From assembly GCA_018806915.1 (NCBI GenBank), contig JAGKQI010000006.1, positions 244,059 to 308,058 of the forward strand: DNA of 64,000 bases, given 5' to 3'. The number at the start of each line of letters is the position of its first letter. The first letter of the stretch is position 1. The DNA is from Phytophthora colocasiae. Taxonomy: Eukaryota; Oomycota; Peronosporomycetes; Peronosporales; Peronosporaceae. This document shows positions 41,720-53,984 of the stretch, in pieces. The notes below the pieces were generated by a model. The model saw only the letters and a program-made list of their open reading frames with translations, ran no database searches and was not told where the DNA came from. Position numbers and translations under genes: made by a program.

Positions 41720-43495
41720 ATCTTTTGCATGTGAGTACGGAATTGCGTGCACATCCAACTCGGACAGTAAAACGCCAAACGAGAACATGTCGGCCTTGTC
41801 GTCGTATCTTTCACCTAGCATCACCTCCGGAGCCATCCAAAGAGAAGTTCCTACACCTGCCGTCATTGTCCTGTCGACTCGCTCTCGAGAAATGCCGAAA
41901 TCTGTAAGTTTCGCTTCGAGATTGGACGTCAGTAGAACGTTCTTGGATTTGAGATCTCGATGAAGCACTGGCGTCTCCAGTGAGTGGAGATATGTGAGAG
42001 CGTGAGCTACGTGCAAAGCAATTGTCACTTTAGTTCGGTCGAAACCTGTAGGTTGTTGTTCTTTTTCGTAAACTGTCAACAGTTCTCTCAAATCGCCTCC
42101 TTCCATGAATTCCGAGACAACACACAAATCCGTAAGAGAATCCCAAGCCACACCAACGAACTGAACGATCCGAGGGTGATCCAGCGTCGCCATGAGCTTC
42201 ACTTCGGCCAAGAAAGCGTTCACATGTTTAACACTCTTTCGCATTTCAGGGAGTAACATTTTGACTGCCACTTGTTGTTGATTGAAGAGTCCGAGATATA
42301 CTTCCCCTCCTCCTCCGCGGTTTATGGGTTGCTGAACGATCACTTTCTCTCTAGGGATCCGAGCTGTAGCAATGACTTCGTCGTCCCATAAACCCACGAG
42401 GCTGAGAGGTTTTTGCCCGCTGCTGTGACCGTCAATCCAAGGCGAATCCAAGGTTTTGGGGTCTGTTATTGATTCATTTTTCCGATCGACTCGCGGGGAT
42501 CTAAAGGCATTAAAGCCGTCGTCTCTTTCCATTTCGTCTTCGTGCTTTTTACCGACATGCCGTTTTACAAGCAGCGCCACGACCAGTACGAACACTAAAG
42601 CCGCTATTGCGATTCCAACAATCGCCCCAGTGCCAATGCTGGAATCAGTCGACGTCTTGACTCCATTTTCCAATCCAGACGAGCTATTCTCCTGTGGATC
42701 AAACATACCAGTACTGCCACTATCACTCTCTCCTTTACTCGAACTCGTAGAACCTGATACCACCTCGGAACTACTGTCACTGCTGTAAAACCGATAGAGA
42801 CTTTGCTGGCAAGATCCCGTGGCCAATTCTTCCCTACTAAGGTCAAAATACAGCGAAGGCTCACCTCCACACGCACCGTTCGGATACAGAACCACGAGAG
42901 CTGAACCATTGGGGAATAACCTGGTGATGGCCGACTGATCTCGAATCCGGACGAGATCTCACAGCGTCCGGATGCAGGAAAGACGTCCGCCTCACCGAAC
43001 GACATGCAGCTATCGTTGTCGTACGTCTCCATGATCACATAGTCAAGTCTCCAAAAATCTCCTCGGTGTGTACGAATCGGTCTGGTACGTCACAGGTTCT
43101 GCTCATGAAGAACGTCTCATTGCCAAAGTTGATATCTTTGCATCCCTCTTCAACGCACGAAGCAGTGACGTTGTACATGTGCCAACACGTCCGGCGTCCC
43201 GGCACAATTCTCGCCCGAGAAGATTTCAACAGCCTCCATTGTGACGGCGTGAGAGCTACGAAGAAATCAAGCCGTTGAATGTGCCACGAGTCTCCGAATG
43301 AACCTAACCTATTCAGCTGAAACTGGAAAGCGGCGGCGGAACTTCTGACCACCAACCTTCTTCTTGACCCTCCACGGCAACAGCGTCATGTGGGTTGGAG
43401 ATGAATACAAAATTCGTTACGCCATAGTACGCGCTTCGATTTCCAAAGCTGTTGCAACAGGGAATAGTCTTGTTGCCTGTTGAACAGCAGCGCAT
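41720..43495 (-). pseudogene. TKL receptor-like kinase, 3'-truncated
   Basis: A Cys-containing ectodomain (CWHMYNVTASCVEEGC, SCMSFGEADVFPASGRC) with N-glycosylation sites precedes a Ser-rich stalk. One membrane segment follows (GAIVGIAIAALVFVLVVALL). A TKL kinase domain then shows GGGGEVYLG, Lys in VAVKMLLPE, HRDLKSKNVLL, DFGIS and MAPEVMLGE. Homology ends at LSELDVHAIPYSHAK (about 41720), where MULE DNA begins. The last kinase subdomains are lost and 18 foreign codons follow to a stop. The ectodomain part is broken by frame changes near 43340, 43030 and 42890. Such kinases are an expanded oomycete family with unknown ligands. Confidence 0.82.
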
Positions 43496-43814
43496 TCATG
43501 GACTTTAACTGTAATATTTGTTACTAACAAAATACAGGTGTGCAAGCCTCGTGATGAAGATTGTGTAGTTGCGCAACGAGCTTCAGACGTAGGACTGTTC
43601 ACGTACTGCAATTCGGGCCTTGAAACAAGTACTTGTTGTCAGTGACTTTTTGGTGCATTCTTGCTAAAGCGACACAGTGCTCAATGCCGTAACTACATGT
43701 ACCATGACATTGTATGGTAGTGTAGTGTTTTGGAAACACTGCGGTAGCCAAAATATACAAAAGTGCGGTGGCTGAAGCAAACGTATCTTGCACTTCCGTC
43801 GACTACTACATGTA

Positions 43815-44241
43815 TACACCGATCGACAGAATGCATGGTCCATATAAAAAGGGCGCCTGTGATATAGAATTGTGTACACATATTGTTATCAACCAATCAA
43901 ATCACCCGTCGCAGCGTTCAATCGCTAAAATAAAACTCCACTAGCCACTCGATAAAACGGAGGTCTCCACCAGCCACTCGATAAAATGGAGGCAGCGGAC
44001 GAGGAGTCCTCGCAGACCCCACCACCCGCGACAGTATTGCAGGAGGCAGAGGAGGTTGCCACCACAGGCCGTCACTAGTGCATTTAACAAGGCACTTAAA
44101 ACCATTTTTTAGTGCAAATACAGGTGCTCTCTATCTTTTACCAAAATCGTTATTAATTCGTTCTCACATAACCAGTCTACACACGCAGGACAGACTTTGC
44201 ACCTGCGGGAAAGTGGTTCATGCATTCTGTCGATCGGTGTA
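43815..44241. repeat. Pair of 23-bp inverted repeats 380 bp apart
   Basis: TACACCGATCGACAGAATGC followed by ATG (43815-43837) recurs as its exact reverse complement at 44219-44241. The enclosed 380 bp hold the 28-bp direct repeat and a small ATG frame of 30 codons (43986-44078). No clear target duplication flanks the pair. Confidence 0.8.
43936..43992 (+). repeat. 28-bp direct repeat
   Basis: Two copies (43936-43963 and 43965-43992) share CTCCACYAGCCACTCGATAA and the following AAYGGAGG with two differences. In the second copy the ACG has become ATG, which opens a 30-codon frame beginning MEAADEESSQ. Confidence 0.8.
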
Positions 44242-45362
44242 CTGCCGCGGCTATCCAAAATGCGCCGATACTGTTCAGTCTGGACTCCAGACGAGGTGCC
44301 GTTTGCATCGATGTGAGCTGCCGAATTCTCTTTTTCTTTACGTGTTGCTGCCAGCAACTTGCGCCGTAAGTGACCCAGATAATATCCATATTATGGAGTT
44401 GCTCTGTATGCTTCTGCCTCCGTCAAGGAAATGCCGCGACTCACCAGGACTCTCAATCAGCGTGCGTATCGTTTTTCGGTGGAGAGAGATCCGTTCTCTC
44501 GTGCATGCTCCAGCAACATCCTTGTCCCGCCTTCTTCTCAGTGAAGCCAAAAAAAGTCAAGTCAACAAGACGAATTATCACCTGACTCCGTTGAATGGCG
44601 ATGGATCAGGTGAACGAAGATGAATAAACGAACAAACCGCAGTGGTCACCATGGTGTGATGTGCTGCGAGTCAAACTATGAATTGATTTGTGCTGTACAG
44701 AGTGGCTATCTCATCGTGTTGAGCTACGCAGAATCTCCACTGGAGACTCCTGCTCTGATTCAGAGCTCTCTGGTTTAAGGGGTCCACCAAATCGACGGCC
44801 CTGTTGATGAATCCGAAGCTGAGATCTCCAACTACTTGTGAAGCAAGTGCTAGTTTTCTAAACTAGCCACATTACTTTGACGGAAATTCATTCTATTAGC
44901 ATTGGCGAGCGTTGTAGCGGATCCTTTCGCCTGCAAAATTGCCGAGCTCCGTTGAATTCCTGCACTTTCGCCAGCTGGACCATCGAATTTTTAGCCCGAA
45001 CGTCATACTTCACCACGTGAGCGTGAAGAGAGGAACATTCTCTCTATGCGTCCTGAGAGAGAGCGCCACGCACATCTTGGCAGCATTTTACCCAGGCTTG
45101 AAAACAATCAGCTTTTCGATTGTTGTCCATGTCATGGACTTGATGAACCCGTCAGGACAACGTGCACCGAGTTCGCCGCGGCTATGCATGTATGTCAAGT
45201 GACTTGCTGACAGATCTCGTCCCACTCTGTGACCCAAGGGGGATGCGCCGGTCGCGTTCGGATCCCGCAACCTGGTCCGCACGACCACATGTTCCCCTTG
45301 TGACAACTTGTCAAGTTGTCACGCGCATTTCGACGCCGGTGCCATACACAAACTCGCCGGCA
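44242..45362. other. Intergenic, no gene seen
   Basis: Short frames only. A palindrome GTGACAACTTG / CAAGTTGTCAC with a 1-base centre (45299-45321) lies 42 bp upstream of the PX gene's ATG and could be a regulatory site. Confidence 0.45.
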
Positions 45363-46539
45363 ATGGAGGAGAAGCGCAAGCCTCGTCCCCCAGCCAAACC
45401 TCGGCGTCCACTGCCGGCTATGCCTATGCCTGTTTCCGAGTCTGTCATGTCCTTCTTCTTGGACTCCCCCGTCTTCGTCCACATCCTCCTCGGAGAACTC
45501 GAGCTCTCGACACCTCAACAAGAGCTGGGAAGAGCCCACGGCCAACGACCGGCGCCGCACCAGCGTCCGCTCGAGCGTCCTGCTCGACTCCATGCGTCGT
45601 TATCCATCCAGTGTGGCGCTGGGACGCAGCCGTAGCGACGACAGCAACAAGTCAAGCAGCTGCCGGCCGCATTTGCCACGCTCAACGTCCACCACATCGT
45701 CCAAGTCCACATCGTCCACACTGTCGTCGCTTAAGTCCAGCAAGAAGCGGCCGCGTAGCTTAGCCAACCACTTAGGAGGCTTCGTGCTGCATTCAGTCAC
45801 GCCGAAAGAATCGTCCATTTTGCAGTACACGTCGATGGCGTCACCTGGTACCCACACGGAATACGAGCTCGTGCTCGAAGACACGATGGTATCGGGTGTA
45901 GGTGGACGGTGGTTCGTCTCGAGACGGTATTCAGGTTTCAGGTCGCTGCGGGAGGAGCTGGCACGGGTTTTTGATCGGAGGAATCACCCTGGAGCAGCTG
46001 TGGACAACAAACACGCACATTGTCAGCATTGCGCGCCGATGATGGAAGCTCTGGACAAATTGAGCTCGAAATACTTCCCCAAGCGGAAACTCTGGGGCTC
46101 GAAGAGTCCTAAAGTCGTTCAACATCGTGCAGAGCAGTTCTTTAAGTATCTTCAGGGACTTCTAACGCTCGCTACGAGTCCGTCAACACGTCGCTGTCCG
46201 TTGGTGGCTCTGGGTTTTGCTGTGCAGTTACGCACCTTCTTCACGCTGGAACGGGAGCCGTACCGGGACGCACCGGGGACATTTGGTGGTGGAGCAGTTC
46301 CGTTCCTATTGAGCGAGATGTCAATGATGGAGACGCGGCCTGATAACGCTACAACGCTCATGACTATCGACGAACTGGACGCCGCCTGTGCAGACTCCAC
46401 GGACGACGAGGTGGAGTTTGATCTAGGACATCATGACAGCCACATGGATTTGTCATCTCCGGTGTTTGTACTGGAGGAACAAGACGAACTACGCTCTTGG
46501 GACGAGTTCGAGCAATGGGAAGAGACAAGCACTAAGTAA
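45363..46539 (+). CDS. PX-domain protein
   Basis: The start is ATG 45363 with a Pro-rich leader (MEEKRKPRPPAKPRRPLP). A break near 45470 then moves to the frame carrying the Ser-rich linker and the domain. The PX (phosphoinositide-binding) domain spans about residues 165-300: YELVLEDTMVSGVGGRWFVSRRYSGFRSLREEL contains the RRYS(G)F hallmark, whose Arg contacts the lipid. It is followed by FPKRKLWGSK and RAEQFFKYLQGLL. The tail is acidic and phosphodegron-like. A role in membrane or endosome targeting is inferred. The gene converges with the kinase-PP2C gene 210 bp downstream. Confidence 0.8.
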
Positions 46540-46748
46540 CCATAGACAAAAGGTAAACTACAGGATCATTATCAAACGTATACTAATTCACAGTCGCAAT
46601 ACAAAGCCTCAACTCCCCTCTGGTCCATTGGAAGACTGGACGTTAGGGGCTTCAACTACTCCACTCAATTTTCTTGTGTTCTTGGTCTTTGCTTCTTAGT
46701 CGGTCGTCGGTCTTCTTCACCTGTGTCCGAAAGAGGCCGACGTCCATT

Positions 46749-49700
46749 TCACGCGTCGTTCTTCTGATTTAGTGCTATAATGATCACACTGACGTTGTCG
46801 TGGGCAAAGTACGCCTGTGTCTTGAGTACCAGCTCCTGCGCCGCGAGTTGAACGTCCCCGTGGGTCTGGAGCTTTCGCAGCACAAAGTTGACGGCCTGCT
46901 GCGAAGTAAGAACATCGAAGAGTCCGTCGCTTGCAAGCAGCAAGAATTGGTCCGAAGGGTCCACGAGGTGCTCCACAACGTCGGGTGTCACTACCAGATG
47001 ACCATCCTGCTTGTGCGCAAGATCACCAAAGCCACGCGAGATCTGGAAGGATTCCATCCAGGCGTCCATTGTGCACGAAACCACCAGAAGCCTCAATACG
47101 CGCTTGTTCCGCCGGTAACGAGGCCTTGTGATCCGTCGTCAAGTCCACTGCCTGGGCGTCAGCAGTGCACAAAACAGCGCGGCAGTCGCCGACATTTGCC
47201 ACGTAAAGCAGCGTCGGCTGATCCTCTTCTCCCTCCACTACAGTCTCTTCCTTATCTTCTTCAGCTTCGGCTTCATTTTCCCCGTTCCCATTCGTGCGCC
47301 GACGTTTCTTGCGCTGCTTCGTTACGACAGCGAAGACACTCGCAGCTCCGGAGAACGAAATCGGCTGCAATAGAGCCTTCATCTCGTCTCCACACACAAT
47401 CTCCCCGTCAATCTCGCAGCATTCACCTTCAGTAAAGGCTAGAATTGTTAGCTTCAGCATTGAGATACCGTCGCAATTCGTCTGCAGCCATGGTGCGCTT
47501 TCGTTTCGGCAAGACGCTCTGATTTTGCTTCTCCAAAATCTCATTGTCAATCGCCTCACATACCGAAGAGATGCACGTCACTGGGGACTCCCACGAAGCC
47601 AGCGCCTTCAGCGAAGAACCGGTGGTGCAGCTCATTCTGTAGTTTCACAGCCGTATCGGTGCCGTTGTGGCCGTCATATACACCAAAGAAGGCTAGAGAC
47701 GCGTAGTTGGTCGCGAGCGCATCCGGATAACGCGACAGGTCGCAGGTTGTTTGTCCAGTAGTGCGGTCTTCCATGTACGAGCGCGCTCCTTCGCTTCTGC
47801 ATATCCAGATCGGATAGAGAGTGTGAGGTTTTCTCGAATTTTACTGCTCACGTATGCTTGGACGATGTCCATCGCCGGTGTGATGGATAACGCCGAAGAT
47901 TTGGAAGTCATCGAATGCAACGAGCCAAGGGTAAGCACCTTGCCACTGTTATCCATATCTGAGAAGTCGGTCAGCGACGTCAAGGAAGGCTTAGAGTCAC
48001 AATAGGCGCGATCTCTTCGTCATCGTGGCTGATTATTTCAAGCTGATCAGGCGAGGCAATCAGTTCGCTGAAAGTGGCATCGACGTCCACATCGCACTCC
48101 ACATCCGAGTAATCCGAATCATCCGAATCGCTATCAGCATCCGAGAGACCCATGCCGGATGTGCGACTATGGTTGTGGCTGCTGTTCGCGCGGCTACTGT
48201 CGCTGTGGTGGTGGAAATGTCGCGAAGAGGCTCCACTGCCCTTGCGCATACCGTGAGGCACTGTCTCATCGTCGTCTTCGTCATCGATCTCTGTCACTTG
48301 CACACAGTCGATTCCATCCATGTCGAATTCCTCCACGTTACCTTCGGACCGTGACGAGCTGCTAATAGAGCTGACGCTGCCGTTTAAAGACTGCCGACCC
48401 TCCTTCGTTCTGCCTAATGCACTGCCTAGTGCACTGCCCATGGCGCTCCCCATGGCGCTCCCCATGGCACTGCCACTGCCTGCGCTGCCTAGTCTCCCTG
48501 AGCTTCCCAATCTCCTAGGTTTTTGACTCGACGCCGAGGAGTTGGTTGAGCCAGCGCGACCAGGAGGAAGCAGCTCACGTCCTGAATTGGAGTGGGTAGG
48601 TACCCTGGAAGCCACTGAGAAGTCATCATCACGAGCCTGGAACAAAATTTTCCGGGTCTGGTAGTCTCCACCTTCATCACGGAACACCTCGGACGTCACC
48701 ATGAGGAAATCCTTCTTCCTAGATAATGAGCGCTTCATCAAGTCTGCATCCGACGATCCAGTGTTGGATAAAATGCTGCTGGAGCGCCCGTTGCTTCCCG
48801 ATTCGCTTGAGGACGATAGACTGCCACGTTGGTCCAGATTGTCCTCAACGTGAGTCGCCAACTCGGACAATTGCGATACAGACGTGAAGGACGTCCGACC
48901 GAAACCTTCGAGGTTGCCGGAGTCCTTGAACATCCGGCTTTGGAAACTGTTCTTCTTCACTAACAATGAGTTATCCACTGAATTGCTGCGTCCAGCTGGG
49001 AAAGAGCGCGACCTCGGGGAGTCCAACGAAGGTGAATCACCACCCAGCGTCGACATGGACGACACCGACGAAGCCGACGACAATACTGAGGACTCTCGCA
49101 CTTGCCGGAGTGATGTAGTGGACGACGCACTGGGGTAACGACTGCGTGCAGTAGGTTTCGCAGCCGGTAGAATGATCTCAGTTACCTTCGCACGATCCGC
49201 CGAGAAAGCCATGCGCTTTTGTTCAATCAGCAACTCCCGTGAACGCTCCGACAGATCCTTGTGGCCGTCCATCACCTGCGCACGTTTGTGATGGCGCCAA
49301 GCGCAAATTATACGAGAAACTTCTTCACTGGACGCGCGACTCGGACTACTTCCGACTGTGTTAACAGATGATGTGGTCGACGCAGACGAAGGGATCCGGG
49401 AACCTAGTGCTCCTGGCACGGGCGTACTCGTAAAATACCGCCCGCTGTTTGTGCGTACGACGCCGGGGCCCACACTCTCCTGTCGAGTCTTCACCATTTG
49501 GTGAGCTTGGGCGAGACTCTCCGTCAACCGCTGATCAATCTGCTCCGGAATATTCTCAATAGCACATTCACTTTCATCCATGGACACAGTCAGGTTCTTC
49601 TCCGGGGTGATCAAGCCAAGCGGGTCGCTGCCTTCCTTCGTAGTCCACTCGTGAGTGAAGCATTCTTTCAAGGTAATCCGCAATGCTGGGTCTTTCGTTA

Positions 49701-52326
49701 GCATACGCTGTAGCAGATTCTTCAAGTGAGGTTCCATCGTGCGCTCTACATCCTTCGGGAACCGCAGCTCCACGCGTTGCACACGTTCGGCCAGAAGAAT
49801 CTCGTTGTCTGCCATCCACGGTGGGTGTCCAATGACCATCATGTAGAGCGTAGCTCCGAGGGACCACACGTCTACAGCGGGGCCTTGGTACGTCGCGTCA
49901 ATGTCAAACATCTCTGGAGCCATGAACGCAGGCGTACCCTTTGCTCAGAGATGGTCTCCGACTCGTTCATAATCATTCGAGCCGTACCAAAGTCGGCAAT
50001 CTTCGCAACACCGTCCGGAGCTCACGAGGATGTTCTCCGGCTTGATATCGCGGTGAATGACCTTTGTGGAAGTGCAGATACTGAAGACCAGTAAGGAGGT
50101 CACGCATGTACTTCCTAGCAATGGGCTCAGCCAGCCGACGGGCTTGTGTCACTTCTTCCATAAGACTGTGCTGCACATACTCCTGTACAAGATACATCTT
50201 CTGGCTGTTGGGGTCATCGATAACCTCCACAAGGCGCACAACGTTGCGATGGTTCCAGCTTCTTCATGATAGCCACCTCGCGACGGAGCACGTCATAGAG
50301 TTGATCTTCTTTGCCAGCCATTCGCTGGACGAACGTCTTGTGCATGATCTTCACCGCGTACATCTGGCCATCCTCCTGACTTTCGCAGAGCTTGACGCGT
50401 CCGAAGGTGCCTCGACCCAAATCACCCTTGATCACGTATTTGTTCACCCACAACCTGGCCGTTTTTCAGGCGCTGCTTCACAAGTTTCCTAGTTTCTGTG
50501 GCTTTCACAGGTGACAGGGGGGCTGGTGGTGGGGCAGTAATGGAGCTAGAAGAACTCTCAGCACTAGAACTTGCTTGAGGAGTGGATGCTAAAGTGGCGG
50601 CACTATTGGCGCGCTGTTGCAGTCGAAGACGCATAGCACGACGCGTAGCCTTTTCCACGTACGCCTCCTGGATGAACCTCTGGAAATGGTCCGACAGAAG
50701 GCACTTGTCAAAGTCTTCCTTGCTCAGATATAGGCACTTGACAGGACCCACCGCACGCACTGAAGCTGTACGTGGCTCGCTGTAAATGAGGGACATCTCG
50801 CCGAAAACGTGGCCTCATACAGTCGTGTCAATTCTTTCTCGTATGGTTTCTTGTTCGGTCCCTCTGCTTTCTCTGATACAATAGCCTCGCCGCGTGTGAT
50901 CATGTAGAACCGCTGTTCCTTCCTCTCCTTGGTGCACAATGTACTCGCCATCATTGAAGTTCGCAGGTCGCAAGCACTTGAGCACAATATCCTGGTCTCG
51001 CGCACTTAGACGCGCAAGCAACGGCACTTGCTGTAGCATCAGACTTAGATGCACCTGGCCAATATGCTGGAAATCTTCCTGCGTCAAGTAGAGCAGCTCC
51101 ACATCGCCAACAGCGCGCACAGTGGCTGTACGTGGGTCGTCGTAAATCAGTGCTAGCTCCCCGAAGTAGTGACCAGCTCTCAGGTGGGTGATCATGCGTT
51201 CTTGGGTCTGTCACTCCACTCGAAGGAGTTGATCCCGTGATACTATTACTGCTAGTGGTGACTGTCTTGGTCACAACGGCTTCTCCCTTGGCAATCATAT
51301 AAAACCTTGAGCCACGGGTGCCCTGCGCAACGATAACCTCGCCGTCCGAGAACTTAGCGGGCTTGAGCGCACGCACAACCTGTTCCTGCTGCATCTGACT
51401 CAAGTTCCGGAAGAGCTGCACCTGCTTCATGACCTCATACACCGGCATATTATCTCGCAAGAAGGGCGTAAGTGCCACAGGTTCATCGTCTGCGTCCTCT
51501 TCTTCCTCCACGTCATCCGGTGAGCTGAGCCACGAAGCCCAACCTGTCATACTGTGTTGGCTACTGTTACTGTTGCGCCCACCGCTGCTGTGCATAGCAG
51601 AGAAAGACACACTGTTCCCTGTGTGAGAAGACACTGAGGAGCAGGCGCTCGCGTGGCGCGTACGCTTCGGGAGGGACGGCGGGGACAGCACGGCGTCCTC
51701 AGGCTCATCGAGCCAATCACGACGAGCTCCTCGCCGCTTCCTACGAGATCCTCATCAGAAGAGCTGGAACTCGAGTCCAACGAGCGAGAATTCGAGCTGG
51801 ACTGGTAGCCGGACTGCGGGGAGCTTGGAGGCTTGACGATGTCCATGGACGGCCGGAACCGGGAGAGTTTCGGTGGCGCCGGTGTGCGCGACATGGAGCT
51901 GCGTCTGGTCAGTGGGTGGGCGTCGTCCGTCTTGACGTTGCTGGGTGGGGACGGGAACGAATCGGTTGAGGCCACGCGCGGGAAGCCCATATCGTCCTCA
52001 TCGTCGCTCTGGAGCTGGTGTGCGGACGGCTCCTGGTCGTTAGTAGAGCCAATTGCGTCGTGCACTATGTCTACTAAAGGGACAGAAGTGTCGCGTTCAT
52101 CCTGTTGAACAGTGGAGGCCTTGTGCTGGTCGATAGCTGGCCGTTTGGACGATAATGAACCGGTTCGAGAGTGGTGACCTGTGTCAGCGTCTGATGGAGA
52201 TGGAGAGTTCGCTTGGGGCGTAGAAGTGGATGCGTCTGATGCGCGAAGGGGTAAAGAGGGGGACGATGGAGCTCCATCGCTCGCGGAGACGTCGCTATCC
52301 CGCGCAGTGCTGGCGCGCTGCCCCAT
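46749..52326 (-). CDS. Cyclic-nucleotide-binding kinase-PP2C fusion protein
   Basis: Starting at ATG 52326 with MGQRAS (possible N-myristoylation), a Ser-rich region leads to two cyclic-nucleotide-binding domains. Their phosphate-binding cassettes read FGELALIYDDPRTATV (about 51150) and FGEMSLIYSEPRTASV (about 50780). A protein kinase follows: GRGTFGRVKLC, Lys in YAVKIMHK, HRDIKPENILV, DFGTARM, and MAPEMFDIDATYQGPAVDVW, closest in look to CAMKK-type kinases. Then come about 550 low-complexity residues and a PP2C phosphatase: FFGVYDGHNGTD, YVANVGDCRAVLC, LTTDHKAS, SRGFGD, LLASDGLFDVL, HDNVSVIII. The apparent stop between kinase and PP2C (47980) is one of about nine single-base breaks. Only 24 bp separate it from the next ATG, so separate genes are unlikely. 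Plant PKG-type proteins combine the same domains in a different order. Confidence 0.82.
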
Positions 52327-52591
52327 GGCGACGGACGGAGACGGCGGTCGGAACGGATTTGATGTACCTGAGCAAAGTGTTGATCACCGAGAAAAAAGAT
52401 TTTAACCAATCGGAAATCAGATCGACGGCTTCTGATTTTGCCCTAACCTTACAGTTGCGGCTGCTCAATGTAAGAGCAACGTTTCAGCAACATTAGATAA
52501 TACTGCAACTTTACGTGGTTGACACGACTGGCGGGATGACGCAAGCTAGGGAAGCGATCACCCTGCACTGCAAGGCTTGCCCTGAATTACA

Positions 52592-52606
52592 TCACTTTTC
52601 CATTTG
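52592..52606 (+). promoter_or_regulatory. Oomycete initiator of the OYE gene
   Basis: TCACTTTTCCATTTG is a near-perfect oomycete initiator with its flanking element, 10-24 bp upstream of ATG 52616. Confidence 0.7.
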
Positions 52607-52615
52607 CTACTTGTA

Positions 52616-53740
52616 ATGCCAATGACGACGTCCAAGTTATTCACACCTTTAACCCTTGGTGGTAAAAACCCAGTGCAACTGCTTCATCGAGTTGTCATGG
52701 CTCCGCTTACGAGACTCCGCACGGGTGAGGAAGGTGTCCAAAAGGACATTGGTGTCAAGTATTACGAGCAGCGAGCAACCCCCGGCGGCCTTATCATTGC
52801 TGAGGCCACTAATATCACGCCCACTGGTCGTGGTTCCTGGGGTTCACCGGGAATCTTCGCGTCCGAGCAGATCGAAGCCTGGCGCCAAGTCACGAACGCC
52901 GTCCACGCCAAGGGAGGCGTGATGTTTCTGCAGTTGTGGCACACGGGACGTATTGGACACCCGCTCAATCAACCTGGTGGTATTCTACCCGTGTCATCTA
53001 GCTCCAAGCTTGAAAATATCCCGTGCCGGCAAGAAGATCGTCACGCGTGAAGGACGTATAGGAACCTGTGCCACCCCGTGCTTTAGAAGCTAGTGAGATC
53101 CCTGGTATCGTCGAGGATTACCGTAAGGCTGCGGAGAATGCCATTGCTGCCGGCTTTGACGGTGTTGAGCTGCACGCTGCAAACGGTTACTTACTGGAGC
53201 AGTTCCTGCACGACGGCATCAACGACCGCACGGACGAGTACGGTGGTAGTGTGGAAAACCGCGCGCGTTTCCTGTTCGAAGCACTGGAGTCTATTTTGAA
53301 GAGCGTCGAGTCAAACAAGGTGGGAATTCGCTTGTCGCCGTTCGGTGGCAGCTTCGGTGACAAAGACTCAGACCCGATCGCCACGTACACGTACGTGCTG
53401 AAGAAATTGAACGACTACGACTTGGCGTACGCTCACCTCATCGAGCCACGCGGTTACCACGTGCGCAACCCTCTCGCGCCCGAAAAGGGCTCAGCCAGAC
53501 AGTTCCGTGAGACGTACAAGGGGGTGTTGATCGCCGCGTCAGGTTTCGACCGGCAGTCGGCGGTCCGGATTGTCGAGGACGACGCCGCGGACGCCGTGGC
53601 AATCGGCCGCCATTTCATCTCGAACCCGGACTTGGTGCGTCGGTTCGAGCTCAACAAACCCGTGAACGACTTCGACGTGGGACACGTTCTACCTGGGCAA
53701 CGAGCGCGGGTATTTAGACTACCCGTTCCTCCAGGAGTAG
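52616..53740 (+). CDS. Old Yellow Enzyme (NADH:flavin oxidoreductase)
   Basis: The FMN-dependent TIM-barrel enzyme reduces activated C=C bonds, including oxylipins in the OPR branch. The start ATG 52616 (MPMTTSKLFTPL) is set by the initiator just upstream. Conserved blocks are RVVMAPLTRLR, GLIIAEATNITP, FLQLWHTGR, the substrate-binding His/Asn in ELHAANGYLLEQF, NDRTDEYGGSVENRARF, AHLIEPRG, IAASGF and DAVAIGRHFISNPDL. Frame breaks at about 53030-53070 (at least two) and 53685 interrupt an otherwise full-length gene. The last frame ends YLDYPFLQE at 53740, the family's typical C-terminus. About 370 residues are expected. Confidence 0.87.
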
Positions 53741-53984
53741 GGAGGGCGGAGATCAGGATAGAGCGGGCGGAGACTGTTGCAAGTTGAAGTGGTGCTGAAA
53801 TTGCGACAATAAAAACCGGACATACCTCCATAATGTGTCACTGTAAAATGTGTTTAAAACAGTGTATTTTTCACCTTCTGTCCAACTGGAACTGCCGCAT
53901 TACACAACGGTCAGAAACTCATCCGCGTCTCTTCAGTAAAATCTTGGATAGTTGCCGCGCACTAGTCACTCGCCGACTCTCGCC

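Noticed and set aside
43599..43896. Small overlapping minus-strand frames near 43.7 kb
   Set aside because: They carry no domain, several frames compete, and they overlap the left 23-bp inverted repeat.
46749..47983. PP2C as a separate gene
   Set aside because: There is no promoter space or initiator between it and the kinase frame, and the two frames overlap through a one-base shift of the kind seen throughout the window.
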